Shown: positions 1-5,982 of the stretch, in pieces | Layout: each line of letters opens with the position of its first letter | How positions within the stretch are numbered: the first letter of the stretch is position 1 | Assembly: GCA_016866895.1 (NCBI GenBank) | Contig: VGKX01000057.1 | Coordinates: 1 to 6,589 of the forward strand | Length of the DNA: 6,589 nucleotides | Direction: 5' to 3' | Origin: Candidatus Parvarchaeota archaeon | Lineage (GTDB): Archaea > Micrarchaeota > Micrarchaeia > Anstonellales > VGKX01 | Translations under genes and position numbers: made by a program | The notes under the pieces: model-generated | What the model was told of the DNA's origin: nothing | The model's database searches: none | What the model saw: only the letters and a program-made list of their open reading frames with translations

Positions 1-98
1 GCCGGGATTATCTGCTCAGCGCCTTCAACATACAGGCTTCCGCCGCGAAGCATAAAGTCATTTTGCGTGTCCACGTTCCAGATGATTATCCTGTCCAT
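1..98 (-). CDS. Nicotinamidase/isochorismatase-family cysteine hydrolase, N-terminal fragment
   Basis: Only the first 32 codons are in the window; the gene continues past the left edge. The visible protein opens with a hydrophobic beta strand (IIIWNVD) and then the block VDTQNDF, residues 9-15, followed by GGSLYVEGAEQIIP. This is the characteristic N-terminus of the isochorismatase-like fold in nicotinamidases (PncA). D10 is the Asp of the family's Asp-Lys-Cys triad; the metal ligands, Lys and nucleophilic Cys would lie outside the window. Nicotinamidases hydrolyse nicotinamide to nicotinate and ammonia in the cytoplasm, feeding the Preiss-Handler route to NAD. The ATG at 98 is supported by a GAGGG element seven bases upstream, although the frame is open further back into the transporter gene. 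It lies 50 nt downstream of a NiaP-like transporter on the same strand, which favours the nicotinamidase reading. Other cysteine hydrolases of the fold (isochorismatase, N-carbamoylsarcosine amidase types) cannot be excluded from 32 residues. Confidence 0.8.
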   Translation of the reverse strand, partial: MDRIIIWNVDTQNDFMLRGGSLYVEGAEQIIP

Positions 99-105
99 GC
101 CAAAG

Positions 106-110
106 CCCTC
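106..110 (-). promoter_or_regulatory. Ribosome binding site of the hydrolase gene
   Basis: GAGGG on the minus strand lies seven bases before the ATG at 98. It sits in the short gap after the transporter stop, so the hydrolase is probably translated from an internal site on a shared transcript. This site decides the start, because the reading frame is open upstream. Confidence 0.6.
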
Positions 111-148
111 ATCCAAGTAAAAAGCAGCAATTGCCAACACACACGCCC

Positions 149-1471
149 TTACTCAAACTGCTCGCCTTTTGTCTCCCGCCCAAGCACAAGCACCGCAATT
201 GCGCCTATGACAAGGGCGGCTCCAAGCACAAGCAGCGCTGCAAACAGGGAATATTGGGCCATTATCAGTCCTGCAATCGGCGTTGAGAATATCGCAGCTA
301 TTTTTCCTGTTCCATCAGCCCACCCCATTCCAGATGCGCGGGCCTGAGTGGGGAAAAGCTCGGGGGTGTATGCATAGACTGTGCCCCAGGCTCCAAGGCA
401 GAAAAACGACATGAGGGAAAGCATGGCAAGCATTGAAAACTCGTCCCTGACTGCTCCAAATGAAAGCGCGAAAAGGCCGCTTAAAAGCAGGTAGGCAAAC
501 AGGGTCTTTTTGCGCCCAATGCGCTCAACCAGATAGGCTGCCGAAAAATATCCGGGGAACTGCACAAGCGCCGTAAATATGATGAATGCGTAAACTGTCA
601 TCTTTGAGAGCCCCTGCTGGAAAAAAATGGATGGCAGCCAGATGAAAAGGCCGTAATACCCGAAGTTGAGCATCATCCAGACTATGGCAATCATTATTGT
701 CGCCTTAAGGTACTTGGACGTGAACAGCTGCAAATAAGACTCCTTTTGCCCGCCTTCAAGCCTCGGCTTTTGGGGAATTTCGTACTTGATTGGGGTTTTG
801 TTGTCAGACATTATCCTGTCCAGAACCTCTTTGAGTTCCTTGAACTTACCGTGCTTTGCAAGAAAGTACGGGGTTTCATAGACAGACCTTCTCAATAGTG
901 CGATGATGAGGGCCGGAAACGCGCTTACAATGAACAGGAGCCTCCAGTCAGGGAGAAGAAGCGCGGCAAGGACTGTTGCAAATATCTGCCCAAACGGCCA
1001 GAACGCGTCAAGAAGCACAAGGAACCTGCCCCTGTGCTTTGACGGTATGTTTTCAGACAGCAAGCCGGTGTCGGCAGTAAGGCAGCCGCCAAGGCCGATT
1101 CCTGTCAGAAGCCTGCACAGGTAAAGCACAGGGTAGCTTGGGGCAAATGCCGAAAGGAAAGTGAAGATGCTGTAAAAAAAGATGGTAAGCTCAAAGGAGA
1201 CTTTCCGTCCAAACCTGTCCGAGATATAGCCCCACATATAGCTTCCAAAAAGCATGCCAAGCAATGAGGCTGAGCCCAAAAAGCCAGCCTGCGCAACATC
1301 AAGCCCCCACTGCTGGACTATAATCGGCAGGGTGAAGGCTATTACAAAAACTTCCATCGAAGTGAAGGAAAATCCCGCCCCGGCAACCGCCAAAAGCCTC
1401 TTGTGGTATGGCCCAAGGGGCATTTTGTCCATTATCTTTGAGATATAATCAGTTGAATACATGGAGTGCAT
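149..1471 (-). CDS. MFS transporter, NiaP-like (putative niacin/nicotinamide uptake)
   Basis: A 12-helix major facilitator of about 440 residues with a central cytoplasmic loop (about 203-253), probably a proton-coupled importer in the cytoplasmic membrane. Numbering from the ATG at 1471, motif A is GYISDRFGRK at 81-90, with a degenerate second copy ending VERIGRKK at 315-322. RLLTGIGLGG is at 120-129. The C-half block with YTPELFPT and R-A-S-G (about 368-381) is typical of the sugar porter/SV2-like metabolite:H+ symporter branch. Several stretches (RGRFLVLLDAFWPFG at 147-161, GYYGLFIWLPS at 271-281, FPGYFSAAYLVE at 305-316, LGAWGTVYAYTPE at 359-371, terminal GRETK) resemble bacterial NiaP niacin transporters as I remember them. 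The downstream nicotinamidase-like gene supports a niacin/nicotinamide substrate, but this is inference; an aromatic acid or sugar substrate is possible. Start choice: a TTG at 1483 and ATGs at 1471 and 1462 are in frame, none with a ribosome binding site. ATG 1471 or 1462 fits a leaderless message from the TATA elements just upstream, and the TTG does not. Confidence 0.88.
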   Translation of the reverse strand: MHSMYSTDYISKIMDKMPLGPYHKRLLAVAGAGFSFTSMEVFVIAFTLPIIVQQWGLDVAQAGFLGSASLLGMLFGSYMWGYISDRFGRKVSFELTIFFYSIFTFLSAFAPSYPVLYLCRLLTGIGLGGCLTADTGLLSENIPSKHRGRFLVLLDAFWPFGQIFATVLAALLLPDWRLLFIVSAFPALIIALLRRSVYETPYFLAKHGKFKELKEVLDRIMSDNKTPIKYEIPQKPRLEGGQKESYLQLFTSKYLKATIMIAIVWMMLNFGYYGLFIWLPSIFFQQGLSKMTVYAFIIFTALVQFPGYFSAAYLVERIGRKKTLFAYLLLSGLFALSFGAVRDEFSMLAMLSLMSFFCLGAWGTVYAYTPELFPTQARASGMGWADGTGKIAAIFSTPIAGLIMAQYSLFAALLVLGAALVIGAIAVLVLGRETKGEQFE

Positions 1472-1484
1472 TTTTTTTTGCAAT

Positions 1485-1503
1485 GTTTATAATAGTTTAT
1501 AAT
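1485..1503 (-). promoter_or_regulatory. Twin TATA-like elements for the transporter/hydrolase operon
   Basis: On the minus strand ATTATAAAC occurs twice in direct repeat, separated by one base (1503-1495 and 1493-1485). Each contains TATAAA. An archaeal start site about 26 bases downstream of the element centres would fall near 1472 and 1462, at the two in-frame ATG codons, suggesting leaderless transcripts. The position is inferred from spacing only. A repeated operator is the alternative reading. Confidence 0.45.
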
Positions 1504-1647
1504 GTTTTCCGATGCCCTTCGTGCTCCTCAAAAGGTGCTTCCTACAAATGCTAGAAAAAAATGCAAGAAAAACCGGCGGCTTTGCTCCATTGGCTTCAAG
1601 GCAAACAGGCAGACCAGGTTCCCGCCGTCGGCAAGTGATAAAAGCAG

Positions 1648-1656
1648 CTTTATATA
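1648..1656 (+). promoter_or_regulatory. TATA box of the surface protein gene
   Basis: CTTTATATA matches the archaeal TATA consensus closely. Its centre (about 1653) predicts transcription starting near 1678-1680, immediately before the ribosome binding site and the ATG at 1688. The messenger would therefore have a leader of about ten bases. This is the main reason for rejecting the long in-frame extension back to 1502. Confidence 0.65.
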
Positions 1657-1678
1657 CCGGGAGCATGAAAGACTTGCA

Positions 1679-1684
1679 GGTGAT
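1679..1684 (+). promoter_or_regulatory. Ribosome binding site of the surface protein gene
   Basis: GGTGAT, an exact complement of the usual archaeal 16S rRNA 3' tail, sits three bases before the ATG at 1688. It fixes the start directly before the signal peptide. The spacing is short, so binding would be tight against the start codon. Confidence 0.6.
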
Positions 1685-1687
1685 GGG

Positions 1688-2899
1688 ATGGGAAAATCGG
1701 CCCCAGTTTTGGCTTTTGCAATATTCTCAATTCTTGTTTTTGCAGCCGCAGGCTTTGCACTGACCTTGTCAGGGACAATCCGTGACGGCTTTGGGACAAG
1801 GCTTACCGGAACGCACGTGGAGCTTCTCCAGGCAGGCACGGTCCTTGCGTCAACCACCGCGGCAAGCGAGGGTGCCTACAAGTTCAACATCAGCACCCCA
1901 GGCTCATATACATTAAGGCTCAATCGGTATGGCTATCCTGAGCATGTAGTTCCAATTACAATAGGGAATGAGGACACAAGGCGTGACGTGGTAATGACGG
2001 AAACAAGCCTCTCATCAGTTTACGGACAGGTGTTTTACGATGGCGGCAACCCAGATGCCCTTGGCAAGGTTAGGCTTTCAAAAAACGGCGTTTATGTTAT
2101 AGGCGCTGAAAGCCAAATCAGGCCTGACGGCTCCTATGTCATCACAGGTGTGCAGCCAGGCGACTACCAGCTTGTGCTGCCTGAAGGCAACTATGAGTAT
2201 GAAAAGCCGTCGCTAAGCTTTGTTGGAGGCGAAACTAGGCAGGTCAACATCCAAGTCACAAAAATCAAGCCACAGCCTAAGCCCGACAATAACACAACCC
2301 CTCCAGTTGTGCAAGAAACTTTCAGCATTGTGGCTCCTGCCACAGCGCTGCAGGGGGAGTGGGTGACAATCAAGGTTTTTGAAGGCTCGCAGCCTGTTGC
2401 AGGCGCAGTATTGCTTGCAAGTGCTGGGGGGTTTGAGACAACCCTGGACCCTACTGACAAGTCAGGCTCGACAAAATTCAAGCCGCAAAAAACTGGGAAA
2501 TACACGTTCAAGTACGCAAAGGCCTTGGCAACAATGCAAGCCATCCAAAAACAGGCACTGCCAAAGCCAGAGCCTGTGCAAGTTGATACAGGCAACCAAA
2601 AGCAAGAGGGATTTGTTGCAGCCGCGCCTGCCATAAGCCTAACAATATTTTTGATATTTGTAGGCCTTGCGTTTCTTGCGGCCCTTGTTGTCATGTTTCT
2701 TCTTAGGCACAAGGCACGGGAAAGAAGGCACGAGGCGCACTTTGGCCACAAGCAGGCGCAAGTGTTTGCAAGCGCAAAGGACATGGCTGAAAAGTCTGAG
2801 CCGGAGGCACACGGCATCCTGAAGGAAAAATCAGCAAAGCACAAAAAAATCCATGCAGGAAAAAAGCGCCAGGCACAAAGGCAGCCAAAAGAGGAGTAG
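1688..2899 (+). CDS. Secreted, membrane-anchored protein with carboxypeptidase-regulatory-like/Ig-like domains
   Basis: I do not recognise a specific family; the architecture is clear. The 403-residue product starts with a signal peptide or signal anchor (1-25: short basic start, then a hydrophobic run). It continues with two beta-sandwich repeats of carboxypeptidase-regulatory-like type. Repeat one, about 27-105, has SGTIRDGFG, then G-A-Y-K-F and PGSYTLRLNRYGY. Repeat two, about 109-192, has VYGQVFYDGG, then DGSYVITGVQPGDYQLVLP. A proline/lysine/asparagine linker (193-208) leads to a third Ig-like domain (210-278), a second linker, one membrane helix (about 311-339) and a 64-residue cytoplasmic tail rich in K, R, H, E and Q. 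The predicted topology is bulk outside and basic tail inside. Such domains usually serve adhesion, cell-surface scaffolding or sugar/protein binding; no catalytic motif is visible. The frame is open back to an ATG at 1502, but that would place 62 basic residues before the signal peptide, so the start at 1688 with its own TATA box and ribosome binding site is preferred. Confidence 0.82.
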   Translation: MGKSAPVLAFAIFSILVFAAAGFALTLSGTIRDGFGTRLTGTHVELLQAGTVLASTTAASEGAYKFNISTPGSYTLRLNRYGYPEHVVPITIGNEDTRRDVVMTETSLSSVYGQVFYDGGNPDALGKVRLSKNGVYVIGAESQIRPDGSYVITGVQPGDYQLVLPEGNYEYEKPSLSFVGGETRQVNIQVTKIKPQPKPDNNTTPPVVQETFSIVAPATALQGEWVTIKVFEGSQPVAGAVLLASAGGFETTLDPTDKSGSTKFKPQKTGKYTFKYAKALATMQAIQKQALPKPEPVQVDTGNQKQEGFVAAAPAISLTIFLIFVGLAFLAALVVMFLLRHKARERRHEAHFGHKQAQVFASAKDMAEKSEPEAHGILKEKSAKHKKIHAGKKRQAQRQPKEE

Positions 2900-2927
2900 T
2901 CTGCCTAGAAATGAATAGCAGGACACC

Positions 2928-3488
2928 CTAAAACAAGTTAAAAATCACTGCGCTGGCTGCGCAGATTGTAAGGTTATCATTCACCTTTATCGGCAGGCTC
3001 TCAACAGCCGTAACTGCAAGGGCATAGATGGCACCCCAGGGGCCATACAGGTAGATTGCCGGGGCGCAGGACACAAGCATGGCAAAGCTTCCCTCAAGAG
3101 TCTTATTCCTGTTGTAGAAAATCTTGTGCCTGCCATGCCTTCCAACAAGGGTTGAAAGCGCATCGCCAAGCCCGAGTGCCACAAGTGCAACAAGCAGCCT
3201 TTCCTGCCTGTAAAGAAATGTTGCAAGAAGGCACAGGCCGGACAGGTACCAATAAAAACCAAGGTCGGCTTCCTGCCCCTGCCGCTTGAGGTGCTCAAAG
3301 CAGACTGAAAGCCGCCCAACCCCGGTTCCTGAATAGTGCAGGTGCAGAACAACCAATGCAAAAAGGCCGCCTGCAAAAAACAAGTAGGATGCTTCAACCC
3401 TGCCTAAAAGCGCAACTAGCCAAAATGCCACAAGCCCGATAAAAACATGCGCGTATTGCCTCAAGCTCTCAGACATTTTTGTCATCAT
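2928..3488 (-). CDS. CTP-dependent polyprenol/dolichol kinase-like membrane protein (SEC59/VTE5/DGK1 family)
   Basis: A 186-residue integral membrane protein with about five to six helices. The family signature lies in the second half. LGLGDALSTLVGRHGRHKI (105-123) is followed by NKTLEGS (128-134), the conserved GD...G..xGxHKI...K(T/S)xEGS nucleotide-binding block. ESLPIKVNDNLTI (163-175) matches the ESLP...DDNL(T)(I/V)P motif. Members transfer phosphate from CTP to a lipid alcohol: dolichol (SEC59), phytol or geranylgeraniol (VTE5/6) or diacylglycerol (DGK1). The archaeal substrate is probably a polyprenol or geranylgeraniol, but the sequence does not decide this. It is the second gene of an operon with a PAP2 phosphatase 15 nt upstream. 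The ribosome binding site GGAG (3504-3501) overlaps the phosphatase stop codon, suggesting translational coupling. Tandem ATGs at 3488 and 3485 are both possible; the first is closer to the GGAG (12 bases) and is preferred. The length is short but typical of compact prokaryotic members. Confidence 0.82.
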   Translation of the reverse strand: MMTKMSESLRQYAHVFIGLVAFWLVALLGRVEASYLFFAGGLFALVVLHLHYSGTGVGRLSVCFEHLKRQGQEADLGFYWYLSGLCLLATFLYRQERLLVALVALGLGDALSTLVGRHGRHKIFYNRNKTLEGSFAMLVSCAPAIYLYGPWGAIYALAVTAVESLPIKVNDNLTICAASAVIFNLF

Positions 3489-3500
3489 CCAAAAGTTCTT

Positions 3501-3504
3501 CTCC
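3501..3504 (-). promoter_or_regulatory. Ribosome binding site overlapping the phosphatase stop codon
   Basis: On the minus strand TAGGAG merges the phosphatase stop codon (TAG, 3506-3504) with a GGAG element for the kinase-like gene. The distance to the first ATG (3488) is 12 bases, longer than usual. The overlap suggests the two proteins are made in coupled amounts. Confidence 0.5.
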
Positions 3505-4061
3505 TATTTACGCTTGCCCCGGCCCTCAAGCCAAAGCGCGCCAGCATAAGCAAGCCCTGCAATGCCAAAGCCTGCAACCACGTCAATCGTGCTGTGCATC
3601 CCAAGATAAACCCTGCTAAAAGACACGAAAATTGCAAAAGCAAGCAGAATGAAAAACAGGCGCTTGTGGCGCCTATCGCCAAGATATGCAAGGCTCAGGG
3701 CAAACGCAGTTGCGGCATGCAGGCTTGGAAGCGAGTAGTCCTGCCTGCAAGGAATCTTTGCCTGGGCGCTTGCGCACGGCCTTTCAACTTTTGTTATTTC
3801 CTTTAGGGCATAGCCTATGACAAATGCCAGCAGCATGCAAACCAGTGCGAACTTTGCCTGCCGCCATCCAATCTTCTTATCCTTTGCCTTCAGTGCAACT
3901 GCAACGACTATCGCAACCAAAAGAAGGGCAAACAAATAAGACGAGTCAAGAACTGCCGAAATGATGGTGAGTGGCCTAAAGTCAAGCGAGGAGATGATTG
4001 AAAAGAGCGCCTGCGAAGGTGCTGCAACAGGCCCCATGAACTCATTCATGCCATCCCACAT
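3504..4061 (-). CDS. PAP2-family membrane phosphatase
   Basis: A 185-residue membrane phosphatase of the type 2 phosphatidic acid phosphatase superfamily. All three catalytic motifs are present in order. K-x6-R-P is KEITKVERP at 87-95. The second motif is LPSLHAA at 111-117, with Leu where PSGH usually has Gly. The third is SRVYLGMHSTID at 149-160, giving the nucleophilic His156 with Asp160 and the acid His115. About five to six helices surround them; the active site would face the outer side of the membrane. Members dephosphorylate lipid phosphates, including undecaprenyl and dolichyl diphosphate, phosphatidate and related isoprenoid phosphates. The adjoining polyprenol-kinase-like gene 15 nt downstream favours an isoprenoid lipid carrier as substrate (inference). 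The ATG at 4061 is chosen because a TATA box places the start of transcription about 14 bases upstream; ATGs at 4049 and 4037 are alternatives. No clear ribosome binding site precedes any of them. Confidence 0.9.
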   Translation of the reverse strand: MWDGMNEFMGPVAAPSQALFSIISSLDFRPLTIISAVLDSSYLFALLLVAIVVAVALKAKDKKIGWRQAKFALVCMLLAFVIGYALKEITKVERPCASAQAKIPCRQDYSLPSLHAATAFALSLAYLGDRRHKRLFFILLAFAIFVSFSRVYLGMHSTIDVVAGFGIAGLAYAGALWLEGRGKRK

Positions 4062-4096
4062 AATTCTATATCTTTGCCGGAAACGAATAAGAAACC

Positions 4097-4111
4097 TATT
4101 TATATTTTACC
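4097..4111 (-). promoter_or_regulatory. BRE/TATA promoter of the phosphatase-kinase operon
   Basis: On the minus strand GGTAAA (4111-4106) matches the archaeal BRE pattern and runs straight into ATATAAATA (4105-4097). The expected start site is near 4075, giving a leader of about 14 bases before the ATG at 4061. The plus strand of the same bases reads TATTTATATT and may serve the divergent thermosome gene. Confidence 0.55.
4099..4106 (+). promoter_or_regulatory. Candidate TATA box of the thermosome gene
   Basis: TTTATATT on the plus strand, preceded by the BRE-like GAAAC, is the best TATA match upstream of the thermosome. It predicts a start near 4128 and a leader of about 135 bases. A weaker alternative, CTTAAAAC around 4193-4200, would shorten the leader to about 40 bases. 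Confidence 0.4.
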
Positions 4112-4153
4112 GCATACATATCCATCGCTTTTGCAGCCTATGGGAAAAACTGC

Positions 4154-4233
4154 ACGGGCCGTTTTAGAAGCTGGCCGTCGCGCCTGGAATTGCTTAAAAC
4201 TTAGGCGACCTGTGGGGCTGGGCTGAAAGCAGC
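4154..4233 (+). other. Possible structured leader upstream of the thermosome gene
   Basis: Three short potential stems lie in a row. ACGGGCC (4154-4160) can pair with GGCCGT (4173-4178) with one bulged G. CGCCT (4181-4185) can pair with AGGCG (4203-4207). GCTG (4222-4225) can pair with CAGC (4230-4233) around a four-base loop. Each is weak on its own and I recognise no riboswitch class. The ribosome binding site further down (4250-4255) is outside the stems. Confidence 0.25.
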
Positions 4234-4249
4234 GCTAACAAAAACAACC

Positions 4250-4255
4250 GGAGGT
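4250..4255 (+). promoter_or_regulatory. Ribosome binding site of the thermosome gene
   Basis: GGAGGT, a full-strength Shine-Dalgarno match, ends eight bases before the ATG at 4264, consistent with an abundantly translated chaperonin. Confidence 0.8.
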
Positions 4256-4263
4256 AGAAGAGT

Positions 4264-5922
4264 ATGGCAAAGAACTTGGAAGGGCAGCAAATCCTAATCC
4301 TGCCAGAAGGCTCAAGCAGGGTGCTTGGCAGGGACGCGCAGAGGACAAACATAGCAGTCGCATATGCGGTTGCAAACGCAATCAGGACGACGCTTGGCCC
4401 AAAGGGCATGGACAAGATGCTTGTCTCGGAATTGGGCGACATAGTCATCACAAACGACGGGGCTACAATCCTTGAGGAGATGAACGTCGAGCACCCGGCT
4501 GCAAAAATCATGGTCGAGATTGCAAAGACCCAGGACAAGGAAGTAGGCGACGGAACGACAACTTCGGTTATGATTGCAGGGATGCTTCTCAAAAAGGCAG
4601 GCGACCTGCTTGACCAGAACATACACGCAAGCACCGTTGTGAAAGGCTACTCGCTTGCGGCAGACAAGGCGGTTGATGTCCTGGACAAGATTGCAACAAA
4701 AGTTGACATAAAGGACACGAAGATACTTGAGGAAATAGCGTCGGTTTCCATGGGCTCAAAGTCGGTTGGCGTCGGGACGCAGAAAACCTACCTTGCAGGC
4801 CTTGTTGTAAAGGCGGTGACTCAGGTGGCTGAGAAAAAAGGCGACAGGTTCGCCATTGACCATGACCTGATAAAGCTTGAGAAAAAGGCAGGCGGCGAGA
4901 TAAATGACACGCAGCTAATCAAAGGCGTGCTTGTTGACAAGGAGATCGTGCACCCCGGAATGCCAAAAACTCTCAAAAACCCGAAAGTGGCCCTTGTGGA
5001 TTCGGCCCTTGAAATTGAAAAGACGGAAGTGGACGCAAAGATTGAGATTACCTCTCCAAACCAGATGCAGGAGTTTTTGGCGCAGGAGGAAAAGATGCTA
5101 AAAGACATGGTTGAGAAGATTGCGGCAACGGGCGCGACAATACTTTTCTGCCAGAAGGGAATTGACGACGTTGCGCAGCACTTTTTGTCCAAGAAGGGCA
5201 TTGCTGCAGTACGCAGGGTGAAAAAATCCGACATGGAAAAGCTCGCACGCGCAACAGGCGCAAAAATAGCAACGACTCTTGACGACCTTACTTCAAAGGA
5301 CCTTGGCGTTGCAGGCGACGTTGTGGAGCGCAAGATTGCAGGCGAGGCAATGGTTTTTGTTGAAAACTGCCCGAATGCAAAGTCCGTGACCATATTTGCA
5401 CGCGGCTCTACCGAGCACGTTGTTGCCGAGGCGGAAAGGGCTATAACCGATGCCATTGGCGCAGTCTCATCTGCAATTGAGGACGGCAAATACGTGACTG
5501 GGGGCGGCTCTACAGAAATAGCACTTGCATCCAAGCTCAACCAGTATGCAACCGAGATTGGCGGCAGGGAGCAGCTTGCAATCCAGGCATTTGCAGAGGC
5601 CCTTGAAATAGTGCCGCGCACGCTTGCGGAATCAACCGGTGCCGATGCCATTGACATGCTTGTCAACCTGCGCACAAAGCACAAGAAGGACGAGGGTGCA
5701 AACTTTGGCGTGGATGTCTACACTGGCTCGATTGCAGACATGAGGAAAAACGGCGTGTTTGAGCCTGCAAAGGTCAAAAAACAGGCAATCCAGTCGGCTT
5801 CCGAGGCTGCAAGGATGCTTCTTAGGATTGACGACATGATTTCATCCAAGGGCAAGGGTGGTGCAGGCGGCATGCCTCCAGGCGGCGCAGGAGGCATGGG
5901 TGGAATGGGCGGGGACTATTAG
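4264..5922 (+). CDS. Thermosome subunit (group II chaperonin, HSP60/TCP-1 family)
   Basis: A complete 552-residue archaeal chaperonin subunit, the usual length. The equatorial ATPase domain is split between about 1-150 and 400-530. RTTLGPKGMDKML is at 41-53, NDGATIL at 64-70 and GDGTTTSV at 95-102. ATP hydrolysis residues visible are D65, D96 and D396 (in ERAITDA). The nucleotide-binding turn GGGSTE is at 413-418, where many relatives have GGGA-x-E. The intermediate domain flanks an apical domain at about 220-365, which includes the helical-protrusion lid (about 245-280) typical of group II. The C-terminus is a flexible Gly/Met tail (532-552) ending GGDY, which projects into the folding chamber in relatives. 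The protein assembles into a double-ring, lid-closing complex that folds cytosolic proteins using ATP. Only one subunit gene is in the window, so whether the ring is homo- or hetero-oligomeric is unknown. It is a single-gene unit with a strong ribosome binding site and a terminator hairpin downstream. Confidence 0.98.
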   Translation: MAKNLEGQQILILPEGSSRVLGRDAQRTNIAVAYAVANAIRTTLGPKGMDKMLVSELGDIVITNDGATILEEMNVEHPAAKIMVEIAKTQDKEVGDGTTTSVMIAGMLLKKAGDLLDQNIHASTVVKGYSLAADKAVDVLDKIATKVDIKDTKILEEIASVSMGSKSVGVGTQKTYLAGLVVKAVTQVAEKKGDRFAIDHDLIKLEKKAGGEINDTQLIKGVLVDKEIVHPGMPKTLKNPKVALVDSALEIEKTEVDAKIEITSPNQMQEFLAQEEKMLKDMVEKIAATGATILFCQKGIDDVAQHFLSKKGIAAVRRVKKSDMEKLARATGAKIATTLDDLTSKDLGVAGDVVERKIAGEAMVFVENCPNAKSVTIFARGSTEHVVAEAERAITDAIGAVSSAIEDGKYVTGGGSTEIALASKLNQYATEIGGREQLAIQAFAEALEIVPRTLAESTGADAIDMLVNLRTKHKKDEGANFGVDVYTGSIADMRKNGVFEPAKVKKQAIQSASEAARMLLRIDDMISSKGKGGAGGMPPGGAGGMGGMGGDY

Positions 5923-5982
5923 GTAAAGCCCAGGCTCCAATTCTCCAGCGTTCAATCCAGCCAAAAGCAGCCTGAAAATAAG

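Noticed and set aside
63..347. 94-codon plus-strand frame at the left edge
   Set aside because: It is antisense to the nicotinamidase-like start and the transporter C-terminus, both of which show clear family motifs.
583..602. TGATGA as a C/D-box guide RNA start
   Set aside because: It lies within the coding sequence of the transporter on the opposite strand, and no C', D' and D box arrangement at the right spacing follows.
2191..2844. 217-codon open frame on the minus strand, inside the surface protein gene
   Set aside because: It is antisense to the better supported plus-strand gene. Its product is low-complexity and Cys/Ala/Ser-rich, with no ribosome binding site and no coherent domain.
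4112..4124. CATACATATCC as a TATA box for the thermosome
   Set aside because: It is a poorer match to the archaeal consensus than TTTATATT at 4099-4106 and lacks an A-rich BRE in front.
4194..4634. 146-codon minus-strand frame covering the thermosome start
   Set aside because: It overlaps the strong ribosome binding site and the conserved N-terminus of the thermosome on the other strand, and its translation matches nothing I recognise.
4821..5684. 287-codon open frame on the minus strand, inside the thermosome gene
   Set aside because: It is wholly antisense to an unmistakable chaperonin gene. The Ser/Ala-rich translation has no recognisable domain and is the usual shadow of the codon bias of the real gene.
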